The notes below the pieces were generated by a model. It ran no database searches. It was not told the origin of the DNA and saw only the letters and a list, made by a program, of their open reading frames with translations. A DNA stretch of 64,000 nt from Neobacillus sp. CF12 (GTDB taxonomy: Bacteria; Bacillota; Bacilli; Bacillales; Cytobacillaceae). The stretch lies in assembly GCF_030348765.1 (NCBI RefSeq), contig NZ_JAUCEU010000007.1, positions 3,114,001 through 3,178,000 on the forward strand. Direction: 5' to 3'. A program made the position numbers and the translations under genes. Shown here in pieces: positions 42,235-50,410 of the stretch; the first letter of the stretch is position 1; each line of letters starts with the position of its first letter.

Positions 42235-43178
42235 TATATATCTCCTTCCAGAACTCTAACCTCTACAGGAGGTAAGGTAGCTTCTAATTCTTCCCTTTTT
42301 GACTCTAGCCAAGATGGCAGCATAAGCCTTTTCCCGAGTTCAGCGACCGGTTCATCCACTGAAAAGCCTGGTGGGTCGGTAGCTATTTCGAAAAGGATGC
42401 CGCCTTCTTCATGAAAATACACTGCTTTAAAATAGTTTCGATCTCGAACTTCTGTTGGATAGTAGCCTTTGTCTTGAAGAAGTGATCTCCAACTGAGTAA
42501 TTCCTTTTCATCCTGCGCTCTCAAAGCAATATGGTGAACAGTACCTGCGCCCATTAAACCGCGGACTGATGGATTAAGCTGAATATCAATGGTGTTTCCA
42601 AGATGTCCTTCTGCCTTAAATCTAAGAAAATCACCTTCTTGACCAATGCATTCTAATCCCATTACATTTTCTAGTACACCTGCTGTTTTATGGGGTTGAG
42701 CAGAGTAAAGAATGGCTCCGCTAAACCCTTTAATCGCATTTTCTGCTTGAACCCCGCCAATACTCCAATGATTGATAGGTCCTTCATCACTCTCGACAAG
42801 TTCAAGCTTCAATCCGTCTGGGTCATTAAAGTGGATATATTTTTCTCCAAATCGAATGGATGAACGGGATTCAACATCGAACTTTTTCAACCGATCCTCC
42901 CAAAATGGAATCGAGCCCTTTGGAATAAGGTAACTAGTTACACCTACCTGCCCTGTTCCAATTCGGCCTTTTAGCTGTTTTTCCCAAGGGAAGAAGGTAA
43001 TGACCGTTCCGGGATCACCCGTTTCATTCCCAAAATAAAGGTGATACACTTCCGGTCGATCGAAGTTGATTGTTTTTTTAATCAGCCTTAATCCAAGTAC
43101 TCCAGCATAAAAGTCGATATTCCTTTGGGCATCATTTACCATCGCAGTGATATGATGAATGCCTGCTGTTTTCTGCAT
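42234..43178 (-). CDS. mhqO: Ring-cleaving dioxygenase, MhqO-type glyoxalase family
   Basis: 314 residues with two vicinal-oxygen-chelate domains. GIHHITAMVNDAQRNIDFYAGVLGLRLIKKTINFD (about 5-39) and VHHIALRAQDEKELLSWRSLLQDKGYYPTEVRDRNYFKAVYFHEEGGILFEIATDPPGF (about 210-268) hold metal ligands H-x-H and E. In B. subtilis, mhq genes degrade methyl-hydroquinone and are repressed by MhqR. It is paralogous to the gene at 43866-44804. Confidence 0.92.
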   Translation of the reverse strand: MQKTAGIHHITAMVNDAQRNIDFYAGVLGLRLIKKTINFDRPEVYHLYFGNETGDPGTVITFFPWEKQLKGRIGTGQVGVTSYLIPKGSIPFWEDRLKKFDVESRSSIRFGEKYIHFNDPDGLKLELVESDEGPINHWSIGGVQAENAIKGFSGAILYSAQPHKTAGVLENVMGLECIGQEGDFLRFKAEGHLGNTIDIQLNPSVRGLMGAGTVHHIALRAQDEKELLSWRSLLQDKGYYPTEVRDRNYFKAVYFHEEGGILFEIATDPPGFSVDEPVAELGKRLMLPSWLESKREELEATLPPVEVRVLEGDI

Positions 43179-43234
43179 TGTTTCCCCTCCATTTCATAAT
43201 GCGGTATATTATTGAAATCTAGGTATATCTAGAC

Positions 43235-43843
43235 TTATTTTGGTCTTTCTATTTCAAAAATCTCACCTATTTTGGCGTAATTATGCCCAGCCAATCGACT
43301 TACCGCTGCTAAGCCCCTTGGGTCAATTCTTCCTTTTTCATAAATGTCATTTTCTATATGAAACTGAACGATTCTCCCAATAATATGATCACATCCTGGC
43401 GTATTCAAACCGCCTAATTCTACCGAATGCTCTAATAGGCATTCCATTCGAATCTTGGCTTCTTTTACACCTGGTACAGAAATTTTCACACTAGCAACTG
43501 GAGTTAAATTTGCTAACTCAACTTCACTTTGATCAGAAGGAAGACTTGCTGCTGTTTGATTGATTTTTTCAACATTCTGTTCATCTACAATGTGAATCAC
43601 AAATTCTTTTGACTCGATAATATTTCTCGCTGTGTCTTTTTGCCGCCCCGCTGTTCGTTGAATGGATAACGAAATCATCGGGGGATTCGACGAAACAATA
43701 TTAAAATAACTAAAAGGAGCTCCATTTAAAATCCCATTTTCAGAAAGCGTGGTTACAAACGCAATCGGTCTTGGGATGATGCTTCCGACAAGAAATTTAT
43801 AATTTTCTCTTTCAGATAATGAGCCTGGATCAATTGAAAGCAA
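43235..43843 (-). CDS. Flavin reductase-like domain protein
   Basis: About 202 residues. LVGSIIPRPIAFVTTLSENG, NGAPFSYFNIVSSNPPMISLSIQRTAGRQKDT and DHIIGRIVQFHIE are the FMN-binding split-barrel pattern of flavin reductases/DIM6. A TTG at 43843 is well spaced from AAAGG; a TTG nine bases earlier is too close to that site. It is set between the two dioxygenase genes, in the same direction, so it may supply reduced flavin or shield quinones. Confidence 0.85.
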   Translation of the reverse strand: MLSIDPGSLSERENYKFLVGSIIPRPIAFVTTLSENGILNGAPFSYFNIVSSNPPMISLSIQRTAGRQKDTARNIIESKEFVIHIVDEQNVEKINQTAASLPSDQSEVELANLTPVASVKISVPGVKEAKIRMECLLEHSVELGGLNTPGCDHIIGRIVQFHIENDIYEKGRIDPRGLAAVSRLAGHNYAKIGEIFEIERPK

Positions 43844-43865
43844 AGATATCAATCCTTTCGTAAAA

Positions 43866-44804
43866 TCAGTCTAATTCTCTAACTTTAAATGGCAGCAACC
43901 CGCGTTCAATTTGTTCTCTGTGTGGTTCATATTGTGCAGGCAGCATTAATTTCTCTCCCATCGTTTCTTGTGATTCATCATGGGCAAAGCCTGGAGGATC
44001 CGTTGCGATTTCAAATAAGATTTCCCCGTGTTCTCTAAAATAAATCGCATTGAAATAGTTTCGGTCCTGTACTGGAGTGACTCCATAACCATTCCCTGCA
44101 ACATACTTTTGCCATTCCAATTGGTCCTGATCATCACTAGCCCGCCAAGCGATATGATGCACAGTTCCCACACCCATTTGTCCGCGTCCTATCGAAGTTA
44201 ACTTTAAGTCAATCACATTTCCGATATCAGCTGAAGAGCGATAACGCGCAAAATCTCCTTCTTTACCTACAAATTCAAGACCCATAACTTTTTCTAACAA
44301 ATCTGCTGTTTTATGAGGCTGAGTGGATAAAAGAGTAGCTCCGCCAAATCCTTTGATAGCAACCTCTGGTGTTACTCCGCTAAAGTTCCAATGATTTACT
44401 TCTCCTTCTTCCCTTTCAACAATTTCCAGGTGAAGACCGTGTGGATCATCGAATTCCAAATATTGTTCGCCGAATCGTTCCATTTTTGTAAAAGGAACGT
44501 TAAACTTTTTTAATCTGTTTTCCCAGAATTCTAAGGCACCTTTAGGAACAACATATGAAGTTACACCTACTTGACCGTCACCAATCGTTCCTTGACGTGC
44601 TCCTGCCCAAGGGAAGAATGTGATGATGGTTCCAGGTTTTCCTCCTTCATCGCCGAAATAAAGGTGATATGTGCCAGGATCATCAAAGTTTACCGTTTGT
44701 TTCACTAGCCGTAATCCTAAAACACCTGCATAAAAATCAACATTCTCCTGTGGATGACCTACAATAGCAGTAATATGATGAATACCCATCGTTCTCTTGC
44801 TCAT
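43866..44804 (-). CDS. Ring-cleaving dioxygenase, MhqA/MhqO/MhqE-type
   Basis: About 312 residues from ATG 44804 (AGGAG upstream). GIHHITAIVGHPQENVDFYAGVLGLRLVKQTVNFDD begins the first glyoxalase-like domain, and VHHIAWRASDDQDQLEWQKYVAGNGYGVTPVQDRNYFNAIYFREHGEILFEIATDPPGF is in the second; metal-binding H and E are present. It is about half identical to the dioxygenase at 42234. An MhqR-like palindrome sits upstream (44962-44979). Confidence 0.9.
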   Translation of the reverse strand: MSKRTMGIHHITAIVGHPQENVDFYAGVLGLRLVKQTVNFDDPGTYHLYFGDEGGKPGTIITFFPWAGARQGTIGDGQVGVTSYVVPKGALEFWENRLKKFNVPFTKMERFGEQYLEFDDPHGLHLEIVEREEGEVNHWNFSGVTPEVAIKGFGGATLLSTQPHKTADLLEKVMGLEFVGKEGDFARYRSSADIGNVIDLKLTSIGRGQMGVGTVHHIAWRASDDQDQLEWQKYVAGNGYGVTPVQDRNYFNAIYFREHGEILFEIATDPPGFAHDESQETMGEKLMLPAQYEPHREQIERGLLPFKVRELD

Positions 44805-44961
44805 TTTGAGAACACTCCTTTTTAAATTATAATGTCTATTTTTCAATTAAATTATCGATAAATCCTTCAAGCAAAGATTCTTTAATTCAAGGTATTTTTA
44901 GAATAAAAAGTATCCAATGCATATTTGTCCAAGTCCAATTAATGCAAAACACTTTTCCTAA

Positions 44962-44979
44962 TTATCTCAGTTTCAAGAT
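44962..44979 (-). promoter_or_regulatory. MhqR-like operator before the dioxygenase gene
   Basis: TATCTCAGTTTCAAGATA; its reverse TATCTTGAAACTGAGATA shows imperfect dyad symmetry and matches the MhqR TATCT...AGATA pattern. It lies between mhqR and the dioxygenase start. Confidence 0.6.
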
Positions 44980-44998
44980 ATTAGTTTAAAAAAATAAA

Positions 44999-45421
44999 TT
45001 ACACTCTCTTACGGACTTTATTAAAAAAGTGGATCATTAACTCTGAGTCATCCTCTGTTAAATCTTCAAAAAAAGAATCAACCATGTCCTGATACTTCGG
45101 CATGATATTTTCCATCATGTCCATTCCTTCAGGCGTTAAGGTTATATGAATAACCCGCCTGTCTTCTTTGCAGTCATTTCGTTTTATGATTCCTTTTTGT
45201 TCAAGCTTATCGATAACATACGTCATCGATCCGCTGGAGATCAGGATTCTAGTACCAATCTGCTGAATGGTTTGTTTCCCTTGATAAAAAAGCACCTCTA
45301 AGACAGAAAACTCTGTAATACTTAATTTATTTTTAGACATTTCATCTCTTATTTTTTCCTGAATGGCTTTTGAAGTCTGCATTAGCAGCAAAAATGGCTG
45401 GTTGGTACATTTCCTTTCCAC
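44999..45421 (-). CDS. mhqR: MarR-family regulator, MhqR-like
   Basis: About 140 residues from GTG 45421, with AGGAGGTG upstream. The winged helix LSITEFSVLEVLFYQGKQTIQQIGTRILISSGSMTYVIDKLEQKGIIKR (about 33-81), followed by KEDRRVIHITLTPEGMDMM, is the MarR/MhqR signature. MhqR represses mhq and azoreductase genes and is inactivated by quinone stress. Its stop is near an MhqR box. It is co-transcribed with the spx-type gene just upstream (34 bp apart). Confidence 0.9.
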   Translation of the reverse strand: MERKCTNQPFLLLMQTSKAIQEKIRDEMSKNKLSITEFSVLEVLFYQGKQTIQQIGTRILISSGSMTYVIDKLEQKGIIKRNDCKEDRRVIHITLTPEGMDMMENIMPKYQDMVDSFFEDLTEDDSELMIHFFNKVRKRV

Positions 45422-45455
45422 AAGTAACACCTCCTACTTATACCCTTATTTTCCT

Positions 45456-45860
45456 TTATTGAGCTTCTTCAATAAAGTTATCAACTTCATCAAATTGGAA
45501 TATACGCATTTTACGTGGCAGGAAGCTCCGTATCTCTTCTTCATTAAATCCTACTTGTAATCGTTTTTCATCAAGGATTAAAGGCTTTTTTAATAGCCCT
45601 GGATTTTCTTTAATAATGGTATACAATTCTCGAAGTGAAAGAGAGTCGATATCTATATTCAGCTTCTGGAAAGCTTTTGACTTAGTCGAGATAATCTCAT
45701 CCGTACCGTCTTCTGTGTAGCGAAGGATATTCTTTATCTCCTCTAATGAAAGCTTTTCAGAGAGGATATTTCTTTCTTTGTAAGGAATTTGATGTTCATC
45801 AAGCCACGCCTTTGCTCTTCGGCATGAAGTACAACTAGGTGATAGATATAAAGTTACCAT
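45456..45860 (-). CDS. spx: Spx-family redox regulator (ArsC-like)
   Basis: About 134 residues from ATG 45860, preceded by [25 protein letters not shown] carries the CxxC redox switch (residues about 10 and 13), followed by the ArsC fold with [31 protein letters not shown] and the RNA polymerase-binding surface. Spx activates thiol-stress genes by binding the alpha subunit. It is an accessory copy adjacent to mhqR, and three MhqR-like boxes precede it (45908-45955), so it may be MhqR-controlled. Confidence 0.93.
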   Translation of the reverse strand: MVTLYLSPSCTSCRRAKAWLDEHQIPYKERNILSEKLSLEEIKNILRYTEDGTDEIISTKSKAFQKLNIDIDSLSLRELYTIIKENPGLLKKPLILDEKRLQVGFNEEEIRSFLPRKMRIFQFDEVDNFIEEAQ

Positions 45861-45907
45861 AATTAACACTCCCTTGATGTTTTTTCATTTCGATTCGGGC
45901 GTCCAAC

Positions 45908-45955
45908 TATCTTAAATCAAGTTATCTTTAAATTAAATATCTTGAATTAAGTATA
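45908..45955 (-). promoter_or_regulatory. Cluster of three MhqR-like boxes
   Basis: TATCTTAAATCAAGTTA (45908), TTATCTTTAAATTAAATA (45922) and TATCTTGAATTAAGTATA (45938) repeat the TATCTtgAA pattern upstream of spx-mhqR. Confidence 0.5.
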
Positions 45956-46016
45956 TTTTTATTATATGCCATCTTTTTCTTTTGTCAACAGGTTTATTGC
46001 AACTATAACCAAAAAT

Positions 46017-46050
46017 AAAAAACACCCTCATCGAAAGACAAGGGTGCAAA
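46017..46050 (-). terminator. Terminator of fsa
   Basis: A CACCCTCATC / GACAAGGGTG stem with TTTTTT on the minus strand. Confidence 0.8.
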
Positions 46051-46090
46051 AAGCTATTTATTAAGAAATTGTTATTTTCTCTTTTAAGAA

Positions 46091-46750
46091 TTAAACAGTC
46101 TTCCAGTCAGCAGCAAATTTCTCAAGACCTTGATCTGTTAATGGATGTTTAGATAATTGCTCAATCACCTTGAATGGAATCGTTGCGATATGAGCTCCAG
46201 CCAACGCTACACGAGTAACATGGTCAGGATGACGTACAGATGCAGCAATGATTTGTGAATCCAAGTTTTGAACTTGGAACATCTTTGCAATTTTTGCGAC
46301 TAATTCTACACCATCTTCGTTGATATCATCCAAACGACCTAAGAATGGTGAAACATACGTAGCACCTGCTCGTGCTGCAAGCAATGCTTGGTTAACACTA
46401 AAAATTAGGGTAACGTTCGTTTTTACACCTTTTTTCGTTAGATAACGGCAAGCCTCTAATCCATCTAAATTCATTGGCAGTTTAATGGTGATATTTTTAT
46501 CGCCACCGTTAATTTTAATCAATTCGTTTGCTTCCGCGATCATTTGTTCAGCTGTTAAAGCGTTAGGCGTTACTTCTGCAGAAACAGACTCAACCTCTGG
46601 TACCGCATTAAGGATTTCAGCAATACGGTCTTCGAATTTAACACCCTCTTTTGCAACTAAAGATGGGTTTGTTGTTACTCCTGATAACACGCCAATTTTA
46701 TAAGCTTTTTTGATTTCCTCTAGGTTTGCAGTATCAATAAAAAATTTCAT
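46091..46750 (-). CDS. fsa: Fructose-6-phosphate aldolase / transaldolase-like
   Basis: 219 residues. [20 protein letters not shown] is the FSA/TalC start, [13 protein letters not shown] is the phosphate loop, and the Schiff-base Lys is at about 90 in [45 protein letters not shown] fits the family. The length agrees with short transaldolases. The enzyme cleaves fructose-6-phosphate to glyceraldehyde-3-phosphate and dihydroxyacetone or carries out transaldolase exchange. It has a long structured leader and is near a cluster of sugar uptake genes. Confidence 0.93.
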   Translation of the reverse strand: MKFFIDTANLEEIKKAYKIGVLSGVTTNPSLVAKEGVKFEDRIAEILNAVPEVESVSAEVTPNALTAEQMIAEANELIKINGGDKNITIKLPMNLDGLEACRYLTKKGVKTNVTLIFSVNQALLAARAGATYVSPFLGRLDDINEDGVELVAKIAKMFQVQNLDSQIIAASVRHPDHVTRVALAGAHIATIPFKVIEQLSKHPLTDQGLEKFAADWKTV

Positions 46751-46986
46751 AATCTTTTTCCTCCAATTTTTAATAAAATAAATGATTTTACTAATACTTT
46801 CGACAGCATGTCCACCAAAACATTATGTAATGCTGTCACACTTTACTGTAAAGGTGTCTTCCTTAGAGAACGATAGCGTATTATTAAAGACATTGCAATG
46901 ACTGAAGTTGCCTTTTTGAGCATTAAAGTCTATCTACTTGTCGATTTTTCGTTACCTAAGGGAGCAGAACCCCTTTAATTTCTTTA
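46751..46986 (-). promoter_or_regulatory. Long structured 5' leader of fsa
   Basis: From the promoter to the ATG is about 236 nt with several pairings: GACAGCAT / ATGCTGTC (46802-46837), an ACACYTTTAC / GTAAAGTGT pair (about 46838-46855), and GGGG / TCCC near 46960-46975. No known riboswitch class was recognised; there is no T-box signature. Confidence 0.4.
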
Positions 46987-46992
46987 TAATTT

Positions 46993-47021
46993 AGATTATT
47001 CTAAAAAGCAATTTCAGTCAA
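46993..47021 (-). promoter_or_regulatory. fsa promoter
   Basis: TTGACT (47016-47021) and TAATCT (46993-46998) on the minus strand, with a spacer of 17 bp. Confidence 0.6.
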
Positions 47022-47213
47022 TTTTAATTACCTTGAATTTTTTTTGTATAACTGCTTTTTTTCATTCAATGAGTTTCATCTCAGGCAACAATAGCTTGAT
47101 CCCAATTGATATTTTGTCCATTGACAAAATATTAACTCCAATCAAGTTGGATTAGTAATTCTGTTGGAGTAAATCTTCTTGCCCGCGTTTCATTACTTCC
47201 TACCATTTTTTGT

Positions 47214-48392
47214 TTATTCTACAGCCCCATCTCGATACTCCGAGGGAGTCCTGCCTGTTTCCTTTTTAAAAACTCTCGCAAAGTAGGAAGGATCATCATA
47301 ACCTATCGTCCAGGCAATTTCCTCAACGGATAGATTCTCTGTTTTTAACAAGTGTTTAGCTTGGTTTATGCGTAACATCTGCTGGTAAGCTGTTAAGGTA
47401 AACTTTGTTTCTTCTTTAAATTTTCGAGAGAGATGGCTGGGATGAGTAGATAGTTTTGCAGCCAATTCTTCTTTATTGATTTGCTTATTATAAAAACTGT
47501 GGATGTATTCAATCACTCGGCGGGTCAAGGTTGTGTATTTACTTAATGAGTTGGAAATGACTAAATCGCAATACTGCTCAATCATGCGATCTTCTAATTG
47601 ATGCAGAGTTTCCACCTGATTTGCATTTTCAATTTCATAAGCAAATTTCTCCGAGATCCGATGAATTATGATTGCAGGAACATCACTGTTTCTTGCTGAT
47701 GTCCGCAGTAGAGTATTTAGTATAATGGCAACATTTTTAAGTCTCCGCAACGGCTGATTTGGAAAACGCTCTGAAAAAGAAAACAGCATATTTTTAGAAT
47801 TAATGAGTTGCAGAGCCTTCTTTTTATCCCCACGTTCAACGGCATTCATAAAATCCTTTTCAGTCTTATACCTCAATTTAACTAGTTCTGCTTCTTCATC
47901 CACGTTGAAGTGGTCTTCCCTCCTACGATCATTACGGGTACTTTCATTAGAAACAATGACAATCGTGGTCATTTCCTGCTCGATTATGTTTGTAAACTGC
48001 TGAAGGACACTTCCATAGCTGCTAGCCTTTTCTGCAGTTAGTATATAGATTTTATCGCACATCAGCTTTAAATCTTCACTTTGTGTACTCGAGAGATGAT
48101 AGTCCCTTGATAACCGGTATAGATTCGGTGTCTTATCAAAATATGGACCGATGATAATGGTGCAGGCTTCCTCCTCTTTGCTGAAGGAATAGCCAAAATA
48201 GTGTAAGTCCCATTCATTTATATAGGAGAAAAGTTGTCTTGTTTGTTTCATATTGTCATACAAAGTTAAAACATCTCTCTCCCCTGAACCTGGCATAAAA
48301 GCAGGGATAGAATTTATTTCATGATGGTAAATAAGCTCCCTCTTTTGATTGAATACATACGTATTTAAATTGGTTATATGCTGAATTTTCAT
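47214..48392 (-). CDS. AraC-family transcriptional regulator with a sensor N-terminus
   Basis: 392 residues. The C-terminal AraC HTH (about 290-385) includes KEELAAKLSTHPSHLSRKFKEETKFTLTAYQQMLRI and VEEIAWTIGYDDPSYFARVFKKETGRTPSEYR. The N-terminal 280 residues have no obvious sugar-binding or membrane motif, and resemble the cytosolic sensor parts of YSIRK/TrxA-type AraC regulators. It is divergent from the PTS-like gene at 48653 with a promoter region between, so it is the likely regulator of it. Confidence 0.85.
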   Translation of the reverse strand: MKIQHITNLNTYVFNQKRELIYHHEINSIPAFMPGSGERDVLTLYDNMKQTRQLFSYINEWDLHYFGYSFSKEEEACTIIIGPYFDKTPNLYRLSRDYHLSSTQSEDLKLMCDKIYILTAEKASSYGSVLQQFTNIIEQEMTTIVIVSNESTRNDRRREDHFNVDEEAELVKLRYKTEKDFMNAVERGDKKKALQLINSKNMLFSFSERFPNQPLRRLKNVAIILNTLLRTSARNSDVPAIIIHRISEKFAYEIENANQVETLHQLEDRMIEQYCDLVISNSLSKYTTLTRRVIEYIHSFYNKQINKEELAAKLSTHPSHLSRKFKEETKFTLTAYQQMLRINQAKHLLKTENLSVEEIAWTIGYDDPSYFARVFKKETGRTPSEYRDGAVE

Positions 48393-48569
48393 AGCCGTTG
48401 AGATAATTTTTGATGGTTCCAGGTTACTTCCTCCAATTGGACTGCAGTAAAATATAAATTGATATTTTATCCTGATATTATCAAATAAATCCTAATGGAT
48501 AACGATTGAAATCATTATACTAGTAATACGTTAGCACTTTCAATTTCAAGAAATTTTAAGAAGAGAAAA

Positions 48570-48583
48570 TGAAAGCGGTAAAA
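48570..48583 (+). promoter_or_regulatory. cre (CcpA) site before the PTS-like gene
   Basis: TGAAAGCGGTAAAA fits the cre consensus with one mismatch. It lies 70 bp before the start of the EIIC-EIIA gene. Confidence 0.55.
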
Positions 48584-48652
48584 ATATTAATAAGAGATAG
48601 TAATAGAAGAAAATTAAGCAAAAGATATAGGATATAGGAGTGTGGAACAACT

Positions 48653-50251
48653 ATGAGTAATCACAAACAAGACCATACAAATTTACCTAATGAGAAAAAA
48701 GAAACGAAATTGGCCAAAGTGTTAGGGGTCATCTCAGGAAGTTTTGCCCCTATAATCGGCGTACTTGCCGGTGCTGGACTTTTAAAAGCAATGTTATCGG
48801 TTTTAACCACATTAGGTTGGCTGCCAAACGAAAGCGGCGCCTATATCATTTTATCAGCTGCCGGAGATGCCGTTTTTCACTTCTTGCCATTATTTCTCGG
48901 TATATCCATTGCCCTTAAACTGGGTGCCAACGGTTATGTCGGCGGGGTAATTGGTGCAGCCATTCTGACTCCTGAAATTATGCACCTAGTTGAAAACGAT
49001 GTGAAGTCCATTGACTTCTTAGGCCTTCCAGTTTTATTAGCAGATTATTCTTCCACTGTTTTTCCCATCTTTATTGCCATGTTTGTTTATGCAGGTTTAG
49101 ATAGATTTTTAAAGAAAGTCATTTATAAAGATATCCAAATGTTTATCAACCCTATGATTTCATTAATCATTCTCGTCCCATTAACGCTGCTGGTGTTTGG
49201 TCCTATCGGAACTCTACTGGGAGAAGGTTTAGGTTCCGTGATCAATTTCCTAAGCGACAAAAGCGGTCTTTTAGCAGGGGCAGTATTAGGTGCTTCTTGG
49301 ACTTTCCTGACTATCATGGGATTGCATTGGACGATAATTCCACTTGCCATCGTAAATCTCGCGACTGGTCCAGATCCTATTATTGCTATGGCCGCCGCAG
49401 CACCATTTGCTCAAATTGGAATAGGGATCGCGGTTTTTCTGAAAACCCGTGATAAAGATTTAAAGGCTTTAGCTGCAAGTGGAATCTTACCTGGTGCTTT
49501 GGCTGGGACCACCGAGGCAATTAACTATGGAATCATCCTTCGGTATCGAAAAACAATGGTCTATGTAATCATTGCTGCTGGAATTGGCGGCGCAATCAAC
49601 GGAAGCCTTGGCATTGTTATGAATGATTTTGTCCTTCCAAGTGTGCTTGCCATTCCAGCATTTACACCCATTTTAGGGTATCTAATTGGGATCGGCGTTG
49701 CTTTTGCGATAGGATTTCTTTTGACGTACCTCCTTGGATATGAAGGAAAAACCTCAAAAGTGAATGATGGTTTTACTCAAAATATTTTTGGTGTGAAGCC
49801 AGAAACCATTAAAAGTCCATTACACGGTAAAGTTGTTCCATTAAGTGCTATCCACGATCCATTATTTGCGACTGAAACCGTAGGTAAAGGGATTGCCATT
49901 GAACCGGAAGCAGGTAAGATTTATTCACCTGTTGATGGTGTGATTACAACACAATTTCCTTCAGGACATGCAGTTGGCATAACATCTGAAGATGGAGCCG
50001 AAGTATTAATATATATTGGCCTTAATACGGTAAAACTAAAAGGAAAATACTTTACACCTCATGTGAAACAAGGCGACCATGTCAAGCAAGGAGACCTGCT
50101 GATTGAATTTGAAATGGACCGAATAAAAGCAGAGGGCTACGAAACAACCACATTGGTGGTTATTACAAACACAGATCAATATATTGATGTTAAAGCCATT
50201 ACTAGCGAATCAATAAAACAAAATGAACAGTTATTAAAACTAACAGTTTAA
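48653..50251 (+). CDS. PTS-like permease: EIIC-EIIA without EIIB, active-site His changed
   Basis: 532 residues. EIIC (about 25-370, ten or so helices, starting KVLGVISGSFAPIIGVLAG) is fused to a glucose-type EIIA (about 385-532). The N-terminal EIIB domain usual for beta-glucoside/sucrose-type EIIBCA is absent. In EIIA, the His expected in the LI-H-IG motif is Tyr (about residue 454, VLIYIGLNTV), while the supporting His in SGHAVGI (about 439) remains. The EIIC motif GTTEAINYG also differs from GITEPAIYG. Phosphotransfer is probably lost, so facilitated diffusion or a distinct mechanism is inferred. Confidence 0.75.
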   Translation: MSNHKQDHTNLPNEKKETKLAKVLGVISGSFAPIIGVLAGAGLLKAMLSVLTTLGWLPNESGAYIILSAAGDAVFHFLPLFLGISIALKLGANGYVGGVIGAAILTPEIMHLVENDVKSIDFLGLPVLLADYSSTVFPIFIAMFVYAGLDRFLKKVIYKDIQMFINPMISLIILVPLTLLVFGPIGTLLGEGLGSVINFLSDKSGLLAGAVLGASWTFLTIMGLHWTIIPLAIVNLATGPDPIIAMAAAAPFAQIGIGIAVFLKTRDKDLKALAASGILPGALAGTTEAINYGIILRYRKTMVYVIIAAGIGGAINGSLGIVMNDFVLPSVLAIPAFTPILGYLIGIGVAFAIGFLLTYLLGYEGKTSKVNDGFTQNIFGVKPETIKSPLHGKVVPLSAIHDPLFATETVGKGIAIEPEAGKIYSPVDGVITTQFPSGHAVGITSEDGAEVLIYIGLNTVKLKGKYFTPHVKQGDHVKQGDLLIEFEMDRIKAEGYETTTLVVITNTDQYIDVKAITSESIKQNEQLLKLTV

Positions 50252-50262
50252 TCTAACTATTA

Positions 50263-50292
50263 GAGGATTGTCCAAAATTAGGCCAATCCTTT
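50263..50292 (+). terminator. Terminator of the EIIC-EIIA gene
   Basis: GGATTGTCC / GGCCAATCC hairpin with TTTT, 12 bp after the stop. Related to the terminator at 60830. Confidence 0.7.
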
Positions 50293-50335
50293 TGATTTAC
50301 TTTCATTCTTTGTCTAGGAAAGCATTATAAATATT

Positions 50336-50351
50336 AAACAAACGTTTGATT
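50336..50351. promoter_or_regulatory. AAACGTTT-centred palindrome
   Basis: AAACAAACGTTTGATT, identical to 30888-30903, in the convergent region between the PTS-like and GH32 genes. Confidence 0.45.
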
Positions 50352-50405
50352 GTAAGCGTCAAATAGCCCCGACCTCTTAAAAGGTGGGGGCTATTTGATG
50401 CTTAC
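50352..50405. repeat. Long inverted repeat at the convergent junction
   Basis: GTAAGCGTCAAATAGCCCC pairs with GGGGCTATTTGATGCTTAC over 19 bp (one G.T), enclosing a further 4-bp stem ACCT/AGGT. There is no T run on either side. Confidence 0.8.
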
Positions 50406-50410
50406 GTTTA

